From assembly GCA_914767715.1 (NCBI GenBank), contig OU612071.1, forward strand, positions 1,238,001 through 1,302,000: a DNA stretch of 64,000 bases, written 5' to 3'. The notes under the pieces were generated by a model. The model was not told the origin of the DNA. It saw nothing but the letters and a program-made list of their open reading frames with translations, and did not search any database. Source of the DNA: Membranipora membranacea (taxonomy: Eukaryota > Bryozoa > Gymnolaemata > Cheilostomatida > Membraniporidae). Positions 1-12,689 of the stretch are shown here, one piece after another. The translations under genes were made by a program, and so were the position numbers. Position 1 is the first letter of the stretch. Every line of letters starts with the position of its first letter.

Positions 1-1480
1 TACACTCAAACCTTGACTTGAGGACACGCAGTTACCAGCCGATGCATATCAGCTCGAATTGGAGATGTGCAAATATATTCAAATCTAAAGTCTATTCTTA
101 ACACCGGTGCCACCTTAACGCCAGAACCGTGACAACCATGACAATGCAGTGAAGGTGGCGCCAACAGAGTTAATCCAGGATTAGCATGATGTGTAACTTA
201 CACCAACCATCACTTGCGGCCGATCAACCCACGCTTGCGGCCAATCAACCCTCTTTTTGCGGCAATTGAGAAATGTGTTTTATTCTTGTTTTTTTGCTGG
301 TGTACGTCAGCAGTTTTTCTAAGGTGTCTGGAACCATGCTATATAAGAGCATGGTAGACCAATGTAAGGGCCTCTTTGTTTGCAACTTCATTTGGAGACA
401 GGTCAGTTTTTTTAAACATGAAAGTTCTATGAGTTATTATTATAATATTTTCATTTATTGTACGTTAGTGATATTTATAGGGAAATAGAACTTGCCTTAT
501 TATTTAATAATGGCACAGTATAACATTTGGTATGATTATCTATACCTTCATCTAATTGAGTTAAATGAATTAAAGCCAGCATGCATGGCATCATTAACTA
601 GAGAGCATGACTTGTAGAAATAAGACGTGCATTGTTAAGTTGAATTGCATTTAATGTTAAACTTGATAAGAATTAAAAGGCATGCTCTTGAGTCAAGTGT
701 TTAACCTCGAACAAATGAGATCACCATTATGTAAATAAGTCAGTGTCATATAGTGAGAAACATCATACCGAGCTCGTGAGCACAGATCTCAGTAGCGGAG
801 AGTTAATGTGGTGACTCCATAACCCGGAATCCCACACAATCACCCCCTAGTGATCCAACTGAAACTTCTTAAACAAAATCATGCATAGTAAGTATCATAC
901 AGGTTAGAAAATAATCATTTTTACCATAGTACAAAGATATTTGACAATTGATTTTGTTAAGCAATATCAGGAAGCCCAAACATAATGGTATGTGTATTAT
1001 AGATTTTTTTCATATTCATCCCATTATCTACATAACCAGAAGAATATTAGTTTTGTGGCTATTTGTTGGGCTAGTAAGAAACTTGATATGATTACAGTTG
1101 ACATAAAGTAATGTAGTTCCGAAGTAAAGCCAGGCTGTATTTAAATTTATCGGAAAATGAAGAGTGGTTGCTTTCCTTAGCCTCAGACGTAGACAGATTG
1201 CAATGCAGCACAAGTTTCCACAATGCTATTCACGAGATAAAATAAAAGAAACTTAGCACAAGCAGAAATCAGTATTTTATCTAATTTGGATGTATCTAGA
1301 GCAAAGTAAAAACAATAGAGTCATCACAACAATAATAATGATATGGTGAGTTTTCTCCTCAGTTTGCTACTGTGTAGTTTTTTTCATGAGCAGTAAATAT
1401 TTTTTATTTTATCAAATGTTTTTTTTGGTGTGTTACCTCACATGACTTGTTAAGCAGGATTATGGCAAAGTTTTGGCCAT
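1..1480. other. No gene supported; short direct repeat near the left edge
   Basis: No open frame here has recognisable protein character or good splice sites. Two direct copies of a 'TTGCGGCCRATCAACCC' sequence lie at about 214-230 and 235-251. A TATATAAG at 340-347 is followed by a possible splice donor after GAGACAG near 400, so a non-coding first exon is conceivable, but nothing downstream supports it. Confidence 0.3.
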
Positions 1481-1489
1481 AAAGCAATG

Positions 1490-2780
1490 TGTGTTTCAAT
1501 TTTTTGTCAGTGTGAAACATCCCGATATGAAATCTTTGCCATTTTTCCGTAGTATTACTCCAATTGCACGCAATACAAAAAATGGCATAAAAACAACAAT
1601 CTCTGTTCCCACTATATTTTTATTTTTCGCTGAAATGTTGTTCAATACATTATCAAAGCGTCTTCACCGGCTTGAAAGAATTTGTCATTGTTAGCGGCAG
1701 ATTAGCCGTATTTGGCAACTTAAAAACAATGACCAACAGTCCTACTGGTTGATTAATTGGAGTATTATACAGAATGTGACTATCTGCTACTGTCACACCC
1801 ATTGTGTCATAATTCTTAATCCAACCCCAACATCCTCAATACTTATGTTCCATCATGTTTTTTGTCAACATGATAAAAACTTTGGAAGTTGCCATGGGCA
1901 ACCAGCTGCTCATCGCTATCAAATTGTGAACTGTCATTTTGTGGAGATCTTTAACCCATTGGGACATAGCTGTACCAAGCAATAAAAGAAGATTAATAAA
2001 CATTTGTGATGTAAGCCGGTAAGTGATAACGTACTAGTTCTTCAAGATCAGCTCATCATAATCTGACAAGTACATTATTCCTCATGCAGCAGATAAGTCG
2101 TATTCAGCAACTTAAGAATACTTACCAAATACTCATAAGAAGTGATCAATGGGCAACTGCAACTATACGCTCAAATTATTGAAATCAAGTTGACATTATA
2201 CAAAATAAAAAAAAAAGAAGCTTTTTACAACCACAATAATATGATCGATGTTCACATTTCTATCTTGTAATTCTTTCACCATACTTCAATATTTTTTTCT
2301 TCCTCGATCGATATTTACGTATGTATTTCCTCACATGTCTTAACAAGATTCAGTCAGCTGGCAAATATGCAAGGAAGCTGGCGAGGGAAGATGCAGCTAC
2401 TGGAGCCTGAAGGGTAAAACCTTCAAGCAACAGTGTGAAATGCCCCGATTTATAAAACCGCCCTTGTCTTTGTAGTTTTACTCCAACTGCATACCTTACC
2501 GTCTGACACTTAATTGTTTTATTTTTCTTGACATTGTTAAGCAACACATTATCGAATCCTCTTCACCAGCTTAACCCTAATCACCGCCTTTTTCTTTGTT
2601 ACTTTTACTCCAACTGCATGCCTTACCAACTGACAACAAACGGCATTCTAAACTTTTTTTTCTGGCATTTTAATGCAATGTAAAAAATTATTATAGGAAC
2701 ATCTTCACCAGCTTAACCCTATTTGTCACGCTTAGCTGCTAATAATGCATATTTAGCAAATTGAGTATGCTTACTGAAAA
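1490..2780 (+). repeat. Degenerate tandem repeat, about three copies
   Basis: Three diverged copies share the same landmarks in the same order. These are an 'ACTCCAAYTGCA' block (about 1557, 2470, 2607), a 'CTTCACCRGCTT' block (about 1663, 2561, 2705) and a closing 'AGCRGCAGAT...TTAGCAA/TTCAGCAACTT' block (about 1690, 2085, 2735). Open frames at 1473, 1749 and 2350 fall inside this repeat and have no protein features, so I treat them as chance. Confidence 0.5.
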
Positions 2781-2934
2781 GTCATGCTAGTTGACTTTTT
2801 TGGGAAATTTTCAACTAATCAGTACTTCTTACTGTTACACCAGTTGTATAGTAATTCTTTAATCCTAAAACATCAACATCCTCAGTATCTTTACATAAAG
2901 AAACTATTTTTCAGCAAAATTTGTGTTACTTATG

Positions 2935-3350
2935 AGTATCTCAATTTCTCAGACTGTATGATAGATTGTAGTGCCGGGTATTACCTATCATATCTAAGAG
3001 GCTTTTCCTTTGCGAATGAAACAAGTCATCATGTAAAAAAATAAATTCATTGTAATCTACTGCCAATCATAGGTTTTTTCCTTGGATATCATTCCTTTAG
3101 TTTCGCTCATCAGTGTCAAGAATAAGTTTTTTCTTTTTGCTTGTTTACAGCCTTTTTCTTCTCCAATGTTAGTAATATTCCAGAAAAAAAGCTTCATGTG
3201 ATTCACTGCCAATTTCAGTGTGACACATTATGATAATTTGAAAAAATGGCGCTGCACACATACCCCAATCGCACAATATCTCAAAGATCAATATTAGAGG
3301 AGATTGACACCCTGCATATTTTTTTCAAATATCTTAATATCCACTTCTAA
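2935..3350 (+). repeat. Repeat module B, copy 1
   Basis: Begins with 'GTATCTCAATTTCTCAGACT' and runs through 'TAGTGCYGGGTATTACCT' to 'AATATTAGAGGAGATTGACA'. The same order of blocks recurs at about 6065-6440, 17555-17990 and 30475-30900, always on the plus strand, and its second half is a diverged relative of the exon-like module at 5523 and 38870. It leads directly into the LINE-A reverse transcriptase fragment. Confidence 0.65.
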
Positions 3351-3745
3351 CAAGAGTGTCCCCTAAGGCTCAAGTCTGGCACCAAGTTTATTCCTCATAT
3401 TACTCGATGATATTTTTTCAAGCACATTGCATTCCAACGACCTTGCCTACATTGATGATAAAGTTTACTGTCGAAATATGATACACTTAATTATTTATGA
3501 AATACTGGTCTTCACTTGATAAAAAATTGGTGTAAGAAAAATGGAATGATTTTTAATACAAAAAGTCTCACTATATGCTTATACCCTCTTATCTCTGTCA
3601 CATAGTCACATCTCTAGAATTGCATCTAAAATTAACAACAATAAACAAGATGCGAAATCCAAACTTCTGAATTTTCCTTTGAATGACTCCCTAACATGGG
3701 ATGATCATGTAGACCGATCCATGCATGCATTCTAATCAGGAGATT
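3350..3745 (+). pseudogene. LINE-A reverse transcriptase fragment, copy 1
   Basis: Translation near 3356 gives GVP-stop-GSSLAPSLFLILL followed by DLAYIDDKV. This matches the non-LTR reverse transcriptase blocks GVPQGSxLxPxLFLxYxND and the catalytic (Y/F)xDD box, here YIDD, with a stop replacing the Gln. Downstream residues resemble the conserved region after the catalytic box (NGMIFN..KKS, then NDSLTWDDHVD). The fragment is frameshifted and dead. LINE clade (CR1/jockey-like) is only an impression. Confidence 0.7.
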
Positions 3746-4049
3746 ATCCTATGACTTTTATTTCCAGTATCTTTTGTCATATGAGATATCACCACAATAT
3801 ATTATTCTTGAAAGAATATACTTGCTCTAAAAGAAGGCACATGGTTTAGTAGCAATAATTTCAACCATATTCAGAGTCACTCAACTATTTCATTTTCCTC
3901 TTTCTACTGGTCAGTTCACAACTGCGATCGAATCACTATTTTTTTTTTATTTCTAGCGAATTGTTTTTCTTTCTTTCTCCACTTTTCTTATTTTTAAAGT
4001 TATTTTTCCTGTACCTGCATGAAAACAATATTCATAAAATGATTGTAGA

Positions 4050-4870
4050 TTCACAAAAAAAAAGTATTATTGAGAGCGCTAAGAAAAAAACTGTTACACT
4101 ATGTATTGATGACACATACTGGATCAAACTATAAGATAAGGGGAGAAATGTCTTACACCTCATTCCAAATTCATCTGACCACTGAGCAGTAAAATCAGAG
4201 AAATATAACATGGGCCATCTTGGAAAACGTAAGTTTGACATGTGATGTTAAGATTTGCATGCAATATACTTACAATCACTAATTTCTTGATTCAGTTTTA
4301 ACTGATTGTTTATCACCTGCACTACACTTACTGTCAACATTGTTTCTTATTTAGAGCGTGACATGAAGACTTTGAATGGTGATTCGGTAGAGGAAGCAGC
4401 AGGGTACAAGCAGACAACTTCTGTGATAGTTCCTATCCTGACAGAAATGGTTAATGAGTTAGTTAATGACAGAATGCAGCATGTATTAGGTCTGCACAAC
4501 TGTTACTAAATTTCATTAAGGCAAATTGTCATATTATGGTTTCAATTCATTATCGTCGGAAACTTAGAAAATAACCATGGAATCGCCCACTGCAAAAGTC
4601 TCGTTCAAATGCATATATTAAAAAATAATTGTTTGAAAAAATTGCTTGAAGCTTAACAGCTTTGAATGCAAAATACTTTGCCGTTCTATTTGATCGACGA
4701 TAATGCCCTGGTAAATAGGGTGGTATTAAATTAATGTATAAATAATGTTGTTGTATTATATATTTTTCATAGAGTTTAGTCACTGACACAAGAAGAAAAG
4801 CTACACAATGTGGCACTGCCTACCTTGATTTAAAATGGACTGCTTAAAGACCATGGTAACGATAGCATGC
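4050..4870 (+). repeat. Composite unit U, copy 1 (mini-gene exons, degraded)
   Basis: Exon 1 (4210-4228, MGHLGK plus one base, then GTAAGT) and exon 2 (from 4355, after TTATTTAG, reading RDMKTLNGDSVEEAAG) are preserved. The end of exon 2 is rearranged: the EPFSE end and its donor seen in other copies are lost. A downstream exon-like block near 4783 reads SLTQEEKLH..ALPTLI in one frame, with a stop. This copy is probably non-functional. Confidence 0.6.
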
Positions 4871-5522
4871 ATCATCTGGATAAATACCAACACTGTATAA
4901 CTATATGCTGTTCTTTTACATATCATATTATATATATGCTTTCTAAATGATTTCTACACTGATCTATTTTACAAAGCATATAAAAATATAAATAAATTTG
5001 TCCGATGATACATGTCGATCGAGTATAGAGAAATACCTCAAACAATAATCATTTTATGTGATGAACTAGTGATGGTCCAACATCATTTTCTCAGGGTTTG
5101 CAAAATCTTTACTGTTGAGATTGTTGCGTTATGTAATCTCTATCAAGTCACCAATTAAATTAAGCGCTTTCCCTTTGAGATGGCAAGTGATAAGGTCAGC
5201 ATCACAAAATGTAACAAGTGGTCATCAAAATCAATACTGAAATTGAGTATAAGAAACATTGGAGTTATACAAAAGTAGTCTTGTGCAAGCTATCACCATG
5301 TCATACTTGTGGGGGAGGGGTGTTTTTACCTCCAAATTGCAATCACTATCCCTGGAGGAAGAAAATTGCTATTCATCTTTATCCTACTCTGGTAATTTGG
5401 CCTAGCACCGAATTTTTGCGACATATGAGATGGAGAAAAATACATTGTTCTTCGCAATTTAATCCAAGCAAGAGTCATTATGTAAAGAAATTATATTCTT
5501 TCTCATGTACTGCCAATCATAG

Positions 5523-5765
5523 GTGCACTCTTTGCCTTGGATAAAATCCCTTCAGTTTTGCTTATCAGCAACAGTACTAATTTTTTCTTTTAGCTTTTTA
5601 ACAGATTTTTTCTTCTCCAAAATTAATAATATTCAAGGCAAACTGCTCAATGTGACTCAGTACAAAGTTCAGGGTGACACAGAGTCACCTAATTTTAAAA
5701 AAATGATGCCGCACACATTCCCCAATCACACAATGTCTCAAAAGACTGCAAATTGGGCTTATTGA
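5523..5765 (+). repeat. Exon-like module of unit U, copy 1
   Basis: An acceptor-like TTTTTAACAG near 5600 is followed by an open frame reading NVTQYKVQGDTESPN, then FPNHTMSQKTA, and ending AY-stop. The same frame and stop recur at 38870-39112 on the plus strand and in degraded form on the minus strand near 13200-13440, 22270-22510 and 35380-35600. Conservation of the reading frame across copies suggests a former terminal exon, but no protein family is recognised. Confidence 0.5.
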
Positions 5766-5939
5766 AAAGTGAATGGATCCACAGATCAACACAATGCAAT
5801 TATAATTGAGAGTAAACAATATGTCGGCTGAGTGAAAGGAATGCCCTATTCACTTCCATAACAAAGAAACATGAATTGGACCAAGATTAGTCAAACTCAT
5901 CGTAGTTGTTATCAGTTAGCAAACTGATGAAATTTTGTA

Positions 5940-6440
5940 ATGTGCATTATTATACACATTATTTTTAGCTGAAGTCCTTCAGTTCATGTTACATAGAGGT
6001 ACGGTTTTTATTTAATCATCTTAATATGGGATTTAAGATTCAATTTTTCTTCTAAAATCACATCACATGAGTATCTCAATTTCTCAGACTGTATGACAGA
6101 TGGTAGTGCTGGGTATTACCTGTCATATCTAAGGGTCTATTTATTTGCAAATGGAACAAGTCACCATGTAAAGAAAATATATGCAATGTAATCTACACCC
6201 AATCATAGGTATTTTCCTCGGATATCATTCCTTTAGTTTTGCTCATTAGTATCAAGAATAAGCTTTTCTTTATGCTTGTTTACAGCTTTTTCCTTCTCCA
6301 ATGTTAGTAATATTCCAGAAAAGAAGCTTAATGTGATTCAGTGCAATGTTCAGGGTCACACATTATGATAATTTGAAAAATTGGTGATGCACACATTCCC
6401 CAATTGCACAATATCTCAAAAATCAATATTCAGGTCATGG
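5940..6440 (+). repeat. Repeat module B, copy 2
   Basis: Same landmarks as the copy at 2935, in the same order, extended upstream by 'TTTAATCATCTTAATATGGG'. It again leads into LINE-A reverse transcriptase sequence. Confidence 0.6.
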
Positions 6441-6960
6441 TTGTATATATGTTAGTGTGAGAAGATTACACAGCCTTTCACCAGCAGCCTTGTTACTGAT
6501 AGGTTAAGTAGACCATCAATAGAGGTTGTATCTCACCACACACAAGCTTCTTCACATATTACAATGTGAGTTTAGAGAAGAAAATTCCTGCATTGACTCC
6601 CATCAAAAATTCATTTCTGACTGTTTGAAAGCAAAATCATACGATCATTTAGTTTCTGTGATGTTCTTTGGTTTAAAATTTATTTTGACTGCGTAAACCA
6701 TGAAGATCTTCTGAAAAATTGTTGATGTAAATCGTGACGAGCAAAATGCACTGTCTCATAAAATGTTTCATATCAGATAGAGCACATATTGACCCACACA
6801 AAAGGTGCAGGCAACTCCAAAATTGTTTGATAGATATTAATGTCCATCAAGGCTCAGGTCTGTCACCAAGTTTATTCCTCATATAAGTCAATGATAATTT
6901 TTCATTTAAATTGCATTCCAAAGAATTTGCCTAAATTGATGGTAAAATTTTATGTTGAAA
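6440..6960 (+). pseudogene. LINE-A reverse transcriptase fragment, copy 2
   Basis: Contains the region before the catalytic box (FGLKFILTA.NHEDLLKN, a decayed match to KxFDxVDHExLxKKL) and, near 6847, HQGSGLSPSLFLI, where CATCAAGGC keeps the Gln that other copies have lost. The catalytic region (about 6930-6950) has decayed to KLMVKF, so the Asp pair is gone. It is cut off at about 6963 by SINE sequence. Confidence 0.6.
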
Positions 6961-7699
6961 TATAATACACTCAGACGCAGACATTGCGGCCTAGCCCATA
7001 AACCGATCTTGTGCATTTCATCACACTTTTCAGACCGATCAAAATCTACCCAGCAACAGTCAAATGAATTTAAAATCTTTACCATCACGTGAAGCACACT
7101 ATGACTCAACAGTTGCATAATACCCAGCGTAATTTCATTCAATCTTATTTTCTGTGAATGAAGATGTTAGCCGATGTGTTAATTGTTAGTGAGGTATTAC
7201 TTAATTTTGCACTGCATGAATATAAAGTTAATCATCAAATCTATTTAACTCATCAAGATGTCCGTTGCTGGGATCAGAAGCTGATACCGTGAATTCTATA
7301 GCTAAAATTTTATCGAAAATATTTAAATGTTGTAAACGAACGGTCCCTTAATTAACACACACTGAACTGAGGCTAAATTCACTCAAATTTTTTTAATCAT
7401 AATTAATCTTTGATTGTCTCTATTCCTAAGAGCGAACCAGCTGTAAAATCTTTTTCAACATAAAATTCAGCTATGTCTTCTATTTTTCTATCTCCTTATT
7501 TAATTTGTCTTTGCCAAATATCTCCATCATCACTGTACAGGCAGCTGATTAGCATGCTGCTGCTTGGATTAACAGTACACCATCTCTGGTTCAGATAATC
7601 TGATCAAAAGCCCCCTTATTTGTACTATGGTTGATTTAAAAAAATGGTTGATTAAAATTGGATGTCATATCACTCGCCACATCCCGGAGCATTGGTGGC

Positions 7700-7890
7700 G
7701 AAATTTAGTTGCCTTAAAGGCTAGGCCGCAATGTCTGCGCCAGTTTGCTCTCAGTTTGCAGGCAGGTCAGAGCACACCTCGGGGCCAAACAAACCCCACT
7801 AGTCAATGGACTGCAGTGGGATTCGAACCCACAAGCTTCAACACTTCCAGACGAACTGAGCCACCTCCTACTCCCACTCCTCCTCCTATG
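7700..7890 (-). mobile_element. tRNA-derived SINE
   Basis: Read on the minus strand, this has a pol III A box (GGTGGCTCAGTTCGT) and B box (GGGTTCGAATCCC) about 30 bases apart at about 7865-7820. A body follows that ends in 'GCAGACATTGCGGCCTAGCC'. The tail alone recurs at about 6967-6990 and about 20042-20075, so at least two more truncated copies exist. The tRNA head cannot fold to a full functional tRNA with a normal acceptor stem, so this is a SINE and not a tRNA gene. Confidence 0.7.
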
Positions 7891-8140
7891 AGATAGATAT
7901 CAAACAAATTCCTGAAGGTTTTTTTAACCCAGCTGTCTTAGAAATGGTGTCCATTTCCGATCCCACAGACTTTTTTTATCAATCCCAATTAATCAACATT
8001 TTATGGGGCTTCGAGAAATATTAACAACGTTTATGTTGCTGTGTGTATAATGAAAAAAACAGAATCAAAATCAAATGACTGGTTGCCGACATATTCACAT
8101 GTAAAGACCATTTTTGGAAAAGTGTGCAAAGTCACTCTGT

Positions 8141-8480
8141 GACACAGCTCGGCTTAGCCCAGCAGAGCCACCAGTTAAAATTTTAAATAGATAGTTGTGG
8201 CATCGAAACCTCTAGTCAGTAGCTTGGAATGGAATTATATGAGCTCTCAAAATGGAGTGAGGATCTTCTTCCCCAGCTATCCGCCTTTTGTAATGACAAA
8301 TGTTGTTGTTGTCCTAACAGGTCCCTTTAATGGATGGCTGGGGAAGAAGATACTCCCTACATTTTCAGCGCTCATATAACACCATTCAAAGCTATTGGCT
8401 AGATTTTTTGTTGCCACAACTCTCTTTTTAAATTTTTGACTGCTGGCTTTGCTGGGCAAAACCAAGCAGTGGTTTAAGAC
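8141..8480. mobile_element. Foldback element, copy 1
   Basis: An imperfect inverted repeat with arms of about 130 bases. The left arm runs from 'GACACAGCTCGGCTTAGCCC' to the CCCAGCTATCC at about 8270, and the right arm from GGATGGCTGGGGAAGAAGAT to TTGCTGGGC near 8455. The short open frames on both strands are arms of the palindrome, not genes. A second copy lies at 19692-20045. Confidence 0.7.
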
Positions 8481-8765
8481 AAGAAATATTTCGCCGCTTC
8501 TGTGTTAAGAACATCTAATTTTAATCAACTAAATAAACCACTTATCACCGCAATATTTCTTTGAAAGAATATGCTGCTCAAAAAGAAGGGTAATGGTAGA
8601 AAAGCAATATGTTTAAGGGTGAGTTGTATTAGAAAAATGATTACCGAGTAACCCCAGTTACTCTGGTAAATCGAATATTGTGAGTTCACAGGGCTAATAA
8701 GAATAATAATAATACATAAATTGTGAAAAATAGCCTCTAAGTTATTTTCACATATATTAGCAAAG

Positions 8766-8823
8766 ATCATAGTGGATCATAGTGGTCAGCTGGAGGCAAT
8801 AAATCACTATGATCCACTATGAT
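8766..8823. repeat. Hairpin with 21-bp arms
   Basis: Arms 8766-8786 and 8803-8823 pair at 20 of 21 positions around a 16-base loop. Each arm is itself a direct repeat of ATCATAGTGG. The same structure, in inverse orientation, is at 19353-19412. Confidence 0.8.
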
Positions 8824-9119
8824 TCCAATCGCCGGACTTTGAAGCAGTTTTGGTGCAAGTACTTCATATGCCCTTATAACTATTCTGTCTGAGATCTTTA
8901 AAACCATACCAAACATGGCCTAGTAGGACTTTAACCATATTCCGTACCGTTCAACTCATTCATGATTCGTAATTCCTCTCCTTGCTGGTCATTTCCCAAC
9001 TACTATCTAAGCTCCATTCATTGTAATAATTTTTTCTCATTACTATTGCATTTTTTGTTCTCCACTCGCCTTCTTTCTAAAGTTATTTTTCCTATATCTG
9101 CAAAAAAAAATTCACAAAT

Positions 9120-9620
9120 TGATTGTAGATAAGAAAAAAAACTTTTACAATATGTATTGATGACACATACTGGATCAAACTATAAAATGCGGAGAGAAAA
9201 GTCTGACACCTCATTCAAAATTCATCTGACCACTGAGCAGTAAAATCAGAGAAATTCAATATGTGATGTTTGATTTGCGCGTAATATAACTACAATCACT
9301 AATTTCTTGATTCAGTTTTAACTAATTGTTTATCACCTGCACTTCACTTACTGTCAATATTTTTTCTTATTTAGAGCGTGATATGAAGACTTGGAATGGT
9401 GATTTGCTAGAGGAAGCAGCATGGGACATGCAGCTGACTTCTGTAATAATTTCTATCCTGACAGAAATGGCTGAACTGCGTGAGCCTCTCTCAAGGGAAA
9501 GAAAATTTTATCAAATAGTTGGGACAAGTCAATGAGTGTGTCAGTCCTGGTGTACAACAAGTTATAGAAATTATTCGTGCCAAAGAGTGACAGAATGCAG
9601 CACGTATCAATTCTTCTCAA
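9120..9620 (+). repeat. Composite unit U, copy 2 (partial)
   Basis: Exon 2 is recognisable near 9375-9500 (MKTWNGDLLEEAA, then EMAELREPLS). Exon 1 is gone: its ATG region is replaced near 9258. The third-exon frame is well kept and reads VNECVSPGVQQVIE from about 9530. The unit stops near 9690, where unrelated sequence begins. Confidence 0.6.
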
Positions 9621-9814
9621 ATCTTACTAAATTTCATAGGGGCAAATTGTAATATAGCTTCAAATAATTATTCTCAAAAACTTAAAGTGATTGTAAATGA
9701 TCAGGTTTTTTGGTATCATTCTAGAGATCTCAGTCTAGTTTAGGACATTATTCTATGGTCAAAAGCAGCCTGTGACCCAGTTAAGACTTGTTTGCCCTCA
9801 AAGTTGGGATGAGA

Positions 9815-9888
9815 AGGTACTAAAAAGGTACTATTTTTTTCCTTTTGAGTTGTGATCACTTGTTGAAAATAGTACCTTTTTAGTACCT
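9815..9888. repeat. Perfect 23-bp inverted repeat
   Basis: AGGTACTAAAAAGGTACTAT at 9815 continues for three more T and is matched exactly by its reverse complement at 9866-9888, with a 28-base loop. It lies just beyond the break in unit U copy 2, so it may be the core of a small inserted element. Confidence 0.75.
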
Positions 9889-10094
9889 CAGATTATAATG
9901 GGAATATACAGTACTTTGTAACTAAGGCTTATTGTTATGACACAGTGATTTTGATATTCTGCATGTGATATCAAAACACACAGAATTTATCTATTGAATG
10001 AATGAGTGAATACAAGGTATTATTTATCTGTCCCATGTGGTTTAGCTGGTAAAATGGGATAGTGTATGACATTTCATAATTCAATGACAAAGCT

Positions 10095-10300
10095 AACGAT
10101 CTAAATCGAACATGGCAAAAAATTACAGCTCTAGCACATCCGACGGTGAGAATAAAAATTACGGGGAGATTAACAGCTCTAGTGAGAGCAAGATTGAATA
10201 TCATTTTGGAGGCATTTGCAGCAAATCGACTTCGAGTCCATGTGATTATCAGAGGGAAAATAGAGTCTGAGGTAGTCACACCACTCAAGTTTAAATCTGT
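10095..10300 (+). other. Candidate coding patch, unassigned
   Basis: This patch is open on both strands for 150 bases or more. One plus frame starts at an ATG near 10111 and encodes a Ser/Asn/Glu-rich peptide of about 50 residues. Another plus frame reads LAHPTVRIKITGRLTAL and continues to a GAG|GTAGTC donor-like site. No family is recognised, and the internal near-duplication of 'AAATTACRG...AGCTCTAG' may explain the openness. Confidence 0.2.
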
Positions 10301-11870
10301 ATGATTTCGGCCACTGGAAATAACCCAGAGTGCTTTGGCAGATACAACATTTTCTGTTAACCATGGTTACTGCTCGAGATAATGGTTGGCAATATAAAGG
10401 GAGATCAATACATCGCTAAGTATTTCAAGGTTTTGTGTACATTAATATGATGAATAAATGAGATTGTGGCTGTGACATTCCAATCAAACTCTTCAGGTCT
10501 TCAGCCGCATGAAAACCAATGATATGCTTCAATTATTAGCTTCATGAATAGCGGCTTTCAATAGAATTTCAATGGAAGACACAAAATTTACATAAGTAGA
10601 TTGTGTGTTTTTCTTGAAAATATGTATTTCCAAATTGCACAGAAATCTAAAATAAATTCTTTGTAAATTTTTTACATTTCAGGCATTAGGATGATGTTGA
10701 AATCCAAAGCATGCAATGATTAATATCTTTTTAATAATCTTTTCAACAGTTTCTGCAAATATTCTTATGTTTAAACACTCAAGATTTTTTTGGATAAAAT
10801 GTGTTGTTTACATCGTTTAAAAACTAGAAATTAGAATTCACAAAGTAAATTCAACTCAATAAATTTGTCATCAAGTTGCTTTGGACTTCAGGGTGATTTA
10901 AAATGTAAATGAATTTGACTGCCTCCTAAATCGTGTTAGCAGTGGGATACCTGGATAAACTTTCTATTTTTTCATTTAGATCTTGTCCATCTGTGTGCAT
11001 GACAGATACTCAGCATATCTCAACATAGACTTTCAATATTACTGACCGAATGCAGCAGGTCTTATAAGAGCACATGTCACGGCACACATCAGTCACTAAG
11101 TAAATTAATTTGTCGAGTTTTTGTGTTATTTTGTCAGTATGGATCTGATTAGGGAGGCTAGTGTTGGGTAAATTGCAAGATGTGGTACAACCTATAAAGC
11201 TTTGCATGGGCCATTTTTGGGTGAATCTGAAATAAGCAAATCTTTGTCAGCAGGAAGAATCAATTGCTCCATTATAATATTATTTTAACAGAGAAAACGA
11301 GCGCATCGGTCTGAAATGAAAATCTCTCATTTTAATGCTTGAAAAACAGCGGACAGGGAACACGTCAAAGTCATAGTCGTTGATTGTAATGTACAGTGGT
11401 TCCTCTAATCTTTTCTTGACATGGGCTCATAACAGATATAACAGATTGTTTTGATTAGCGGTCTCAATTCATCAAATAGGGTGTATACAAATTATAGAAC
11501 TTTCTTTTGAACTTTTATGTCATCAGACAGACTTGTGAGTGACTTTGTCATTATTTGCAAAAGTTGTTATCTAACCACAATAGTCACTAATATTACAGTA
11601 TTTCCCCAATAACATGCTCATCACAAATCGCCTGGACTAGTTGGGCGGTGCATGAGTAGGCGACTCAATGTTGTTAACTTATAACCCCCAAACCCACCAG
11701 ACCAAATAACCCTGATGACTAATTTTATAAGCAAATGCATGTGTGATAGCTGTCTTAATCTGATTTCAAGCTCATAAATGATACCAAGAAACCTGTTCCT
11801 TTACAAACACTTTAAACAATAGTGATGGAAGTACCCAGTGCAAACTTCTTGTTCAAACGCACATTATTAA

Positions 11871-12542
11871 AGATCTCCTAGCAGGGTTCATACAAGACAA
11901 ATTAACAACACCATGTCGTGCGAGAGAGTCTTTCAGGTACCTGGTCAAACTTTCATTGCATTTGAACGAATGGGGCCCATTGGCAGCTTCTCAAATACAT
12001 CAATGTCTATCAGCCGCCTCAAAAACATGCCTCAGGTGATGAAGCTTGATGATGCTCGTGATTATATATACCATTAATGCAGAGTTTCTACTGGCTAATA
12101 AGCAAGCATAGGTCATGTGACATTATGGCTTATCAACTCACATTAAAAAATGAATTTTGCACTAAACTATGGTATTTTTGATGTATCAGGCGATTTAATC
12201 CTCAATATTTATGTCTGTATTCTCATTTCAAACTCACCAACACATCTGATATTATGAAATAATCAAATTATATCTGATTTTAACCGGGCATTATACCCTA
12301 TGGTCACATGATTTATGCTTAGTTATTAACCAATAGGGAGTCAGTATAAATGGTATATATAATTATGAGGAAACAACACGCATCATCAAAGCGAGGCGGC
12401 TTAAAGACATTGATGTATTTGAGAAGCTGCCAAGGGGCCCCCAGTTGTTCAAATGCAATGCAAATTTTACCAGGTATGTAAAACTCTCGTGCACGACATG
12501 GTGTTGCTAATTTGTCTTGTATGGAACCCTGCTAGGAGATCT
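11871..12542. mobile_element. TTAA-flanked inverted-repeat element, copy 1
   Basis: Flanked by TTAA at 11867-11870 and 12543-12546. It begins AGATCTCCTAGCAGGG and ends CCCTGCTAGGAGATCT, and the inverted similarity extends roughly 230 bases inward. It has no transposase frame, so it is non-autonomous. The TTAA target suggests a piggyBac- or Kolobok-type parent. Units U at 4610, 34590, 18420 and 29325 show the uninterrupted site. Confidence 0.75.
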
Positions 12543-12689
12543 TTAATGATTGTTTGTTTTAAAAAGCTGCTCGAAGCTCAACAGCTTTTGAATGCAGAAC
12601 ACTTTGCAGTTCTATTTACTCAACAATAATGGCTTGGTAAATAGTGTGATATTAAATTACAGTTAAAATGATTTTATTGCTTTTATTTA

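Noticed and set aside
2571-2580. Telomere-like AACCCTAA
   Set aside because: Single occurrence with no tandem array.
10095-10300. Confident gene call on the open patch
   Set aside because: Several frames are open on both strands and there are no clear partner exons, so openness alone is weak evidence.
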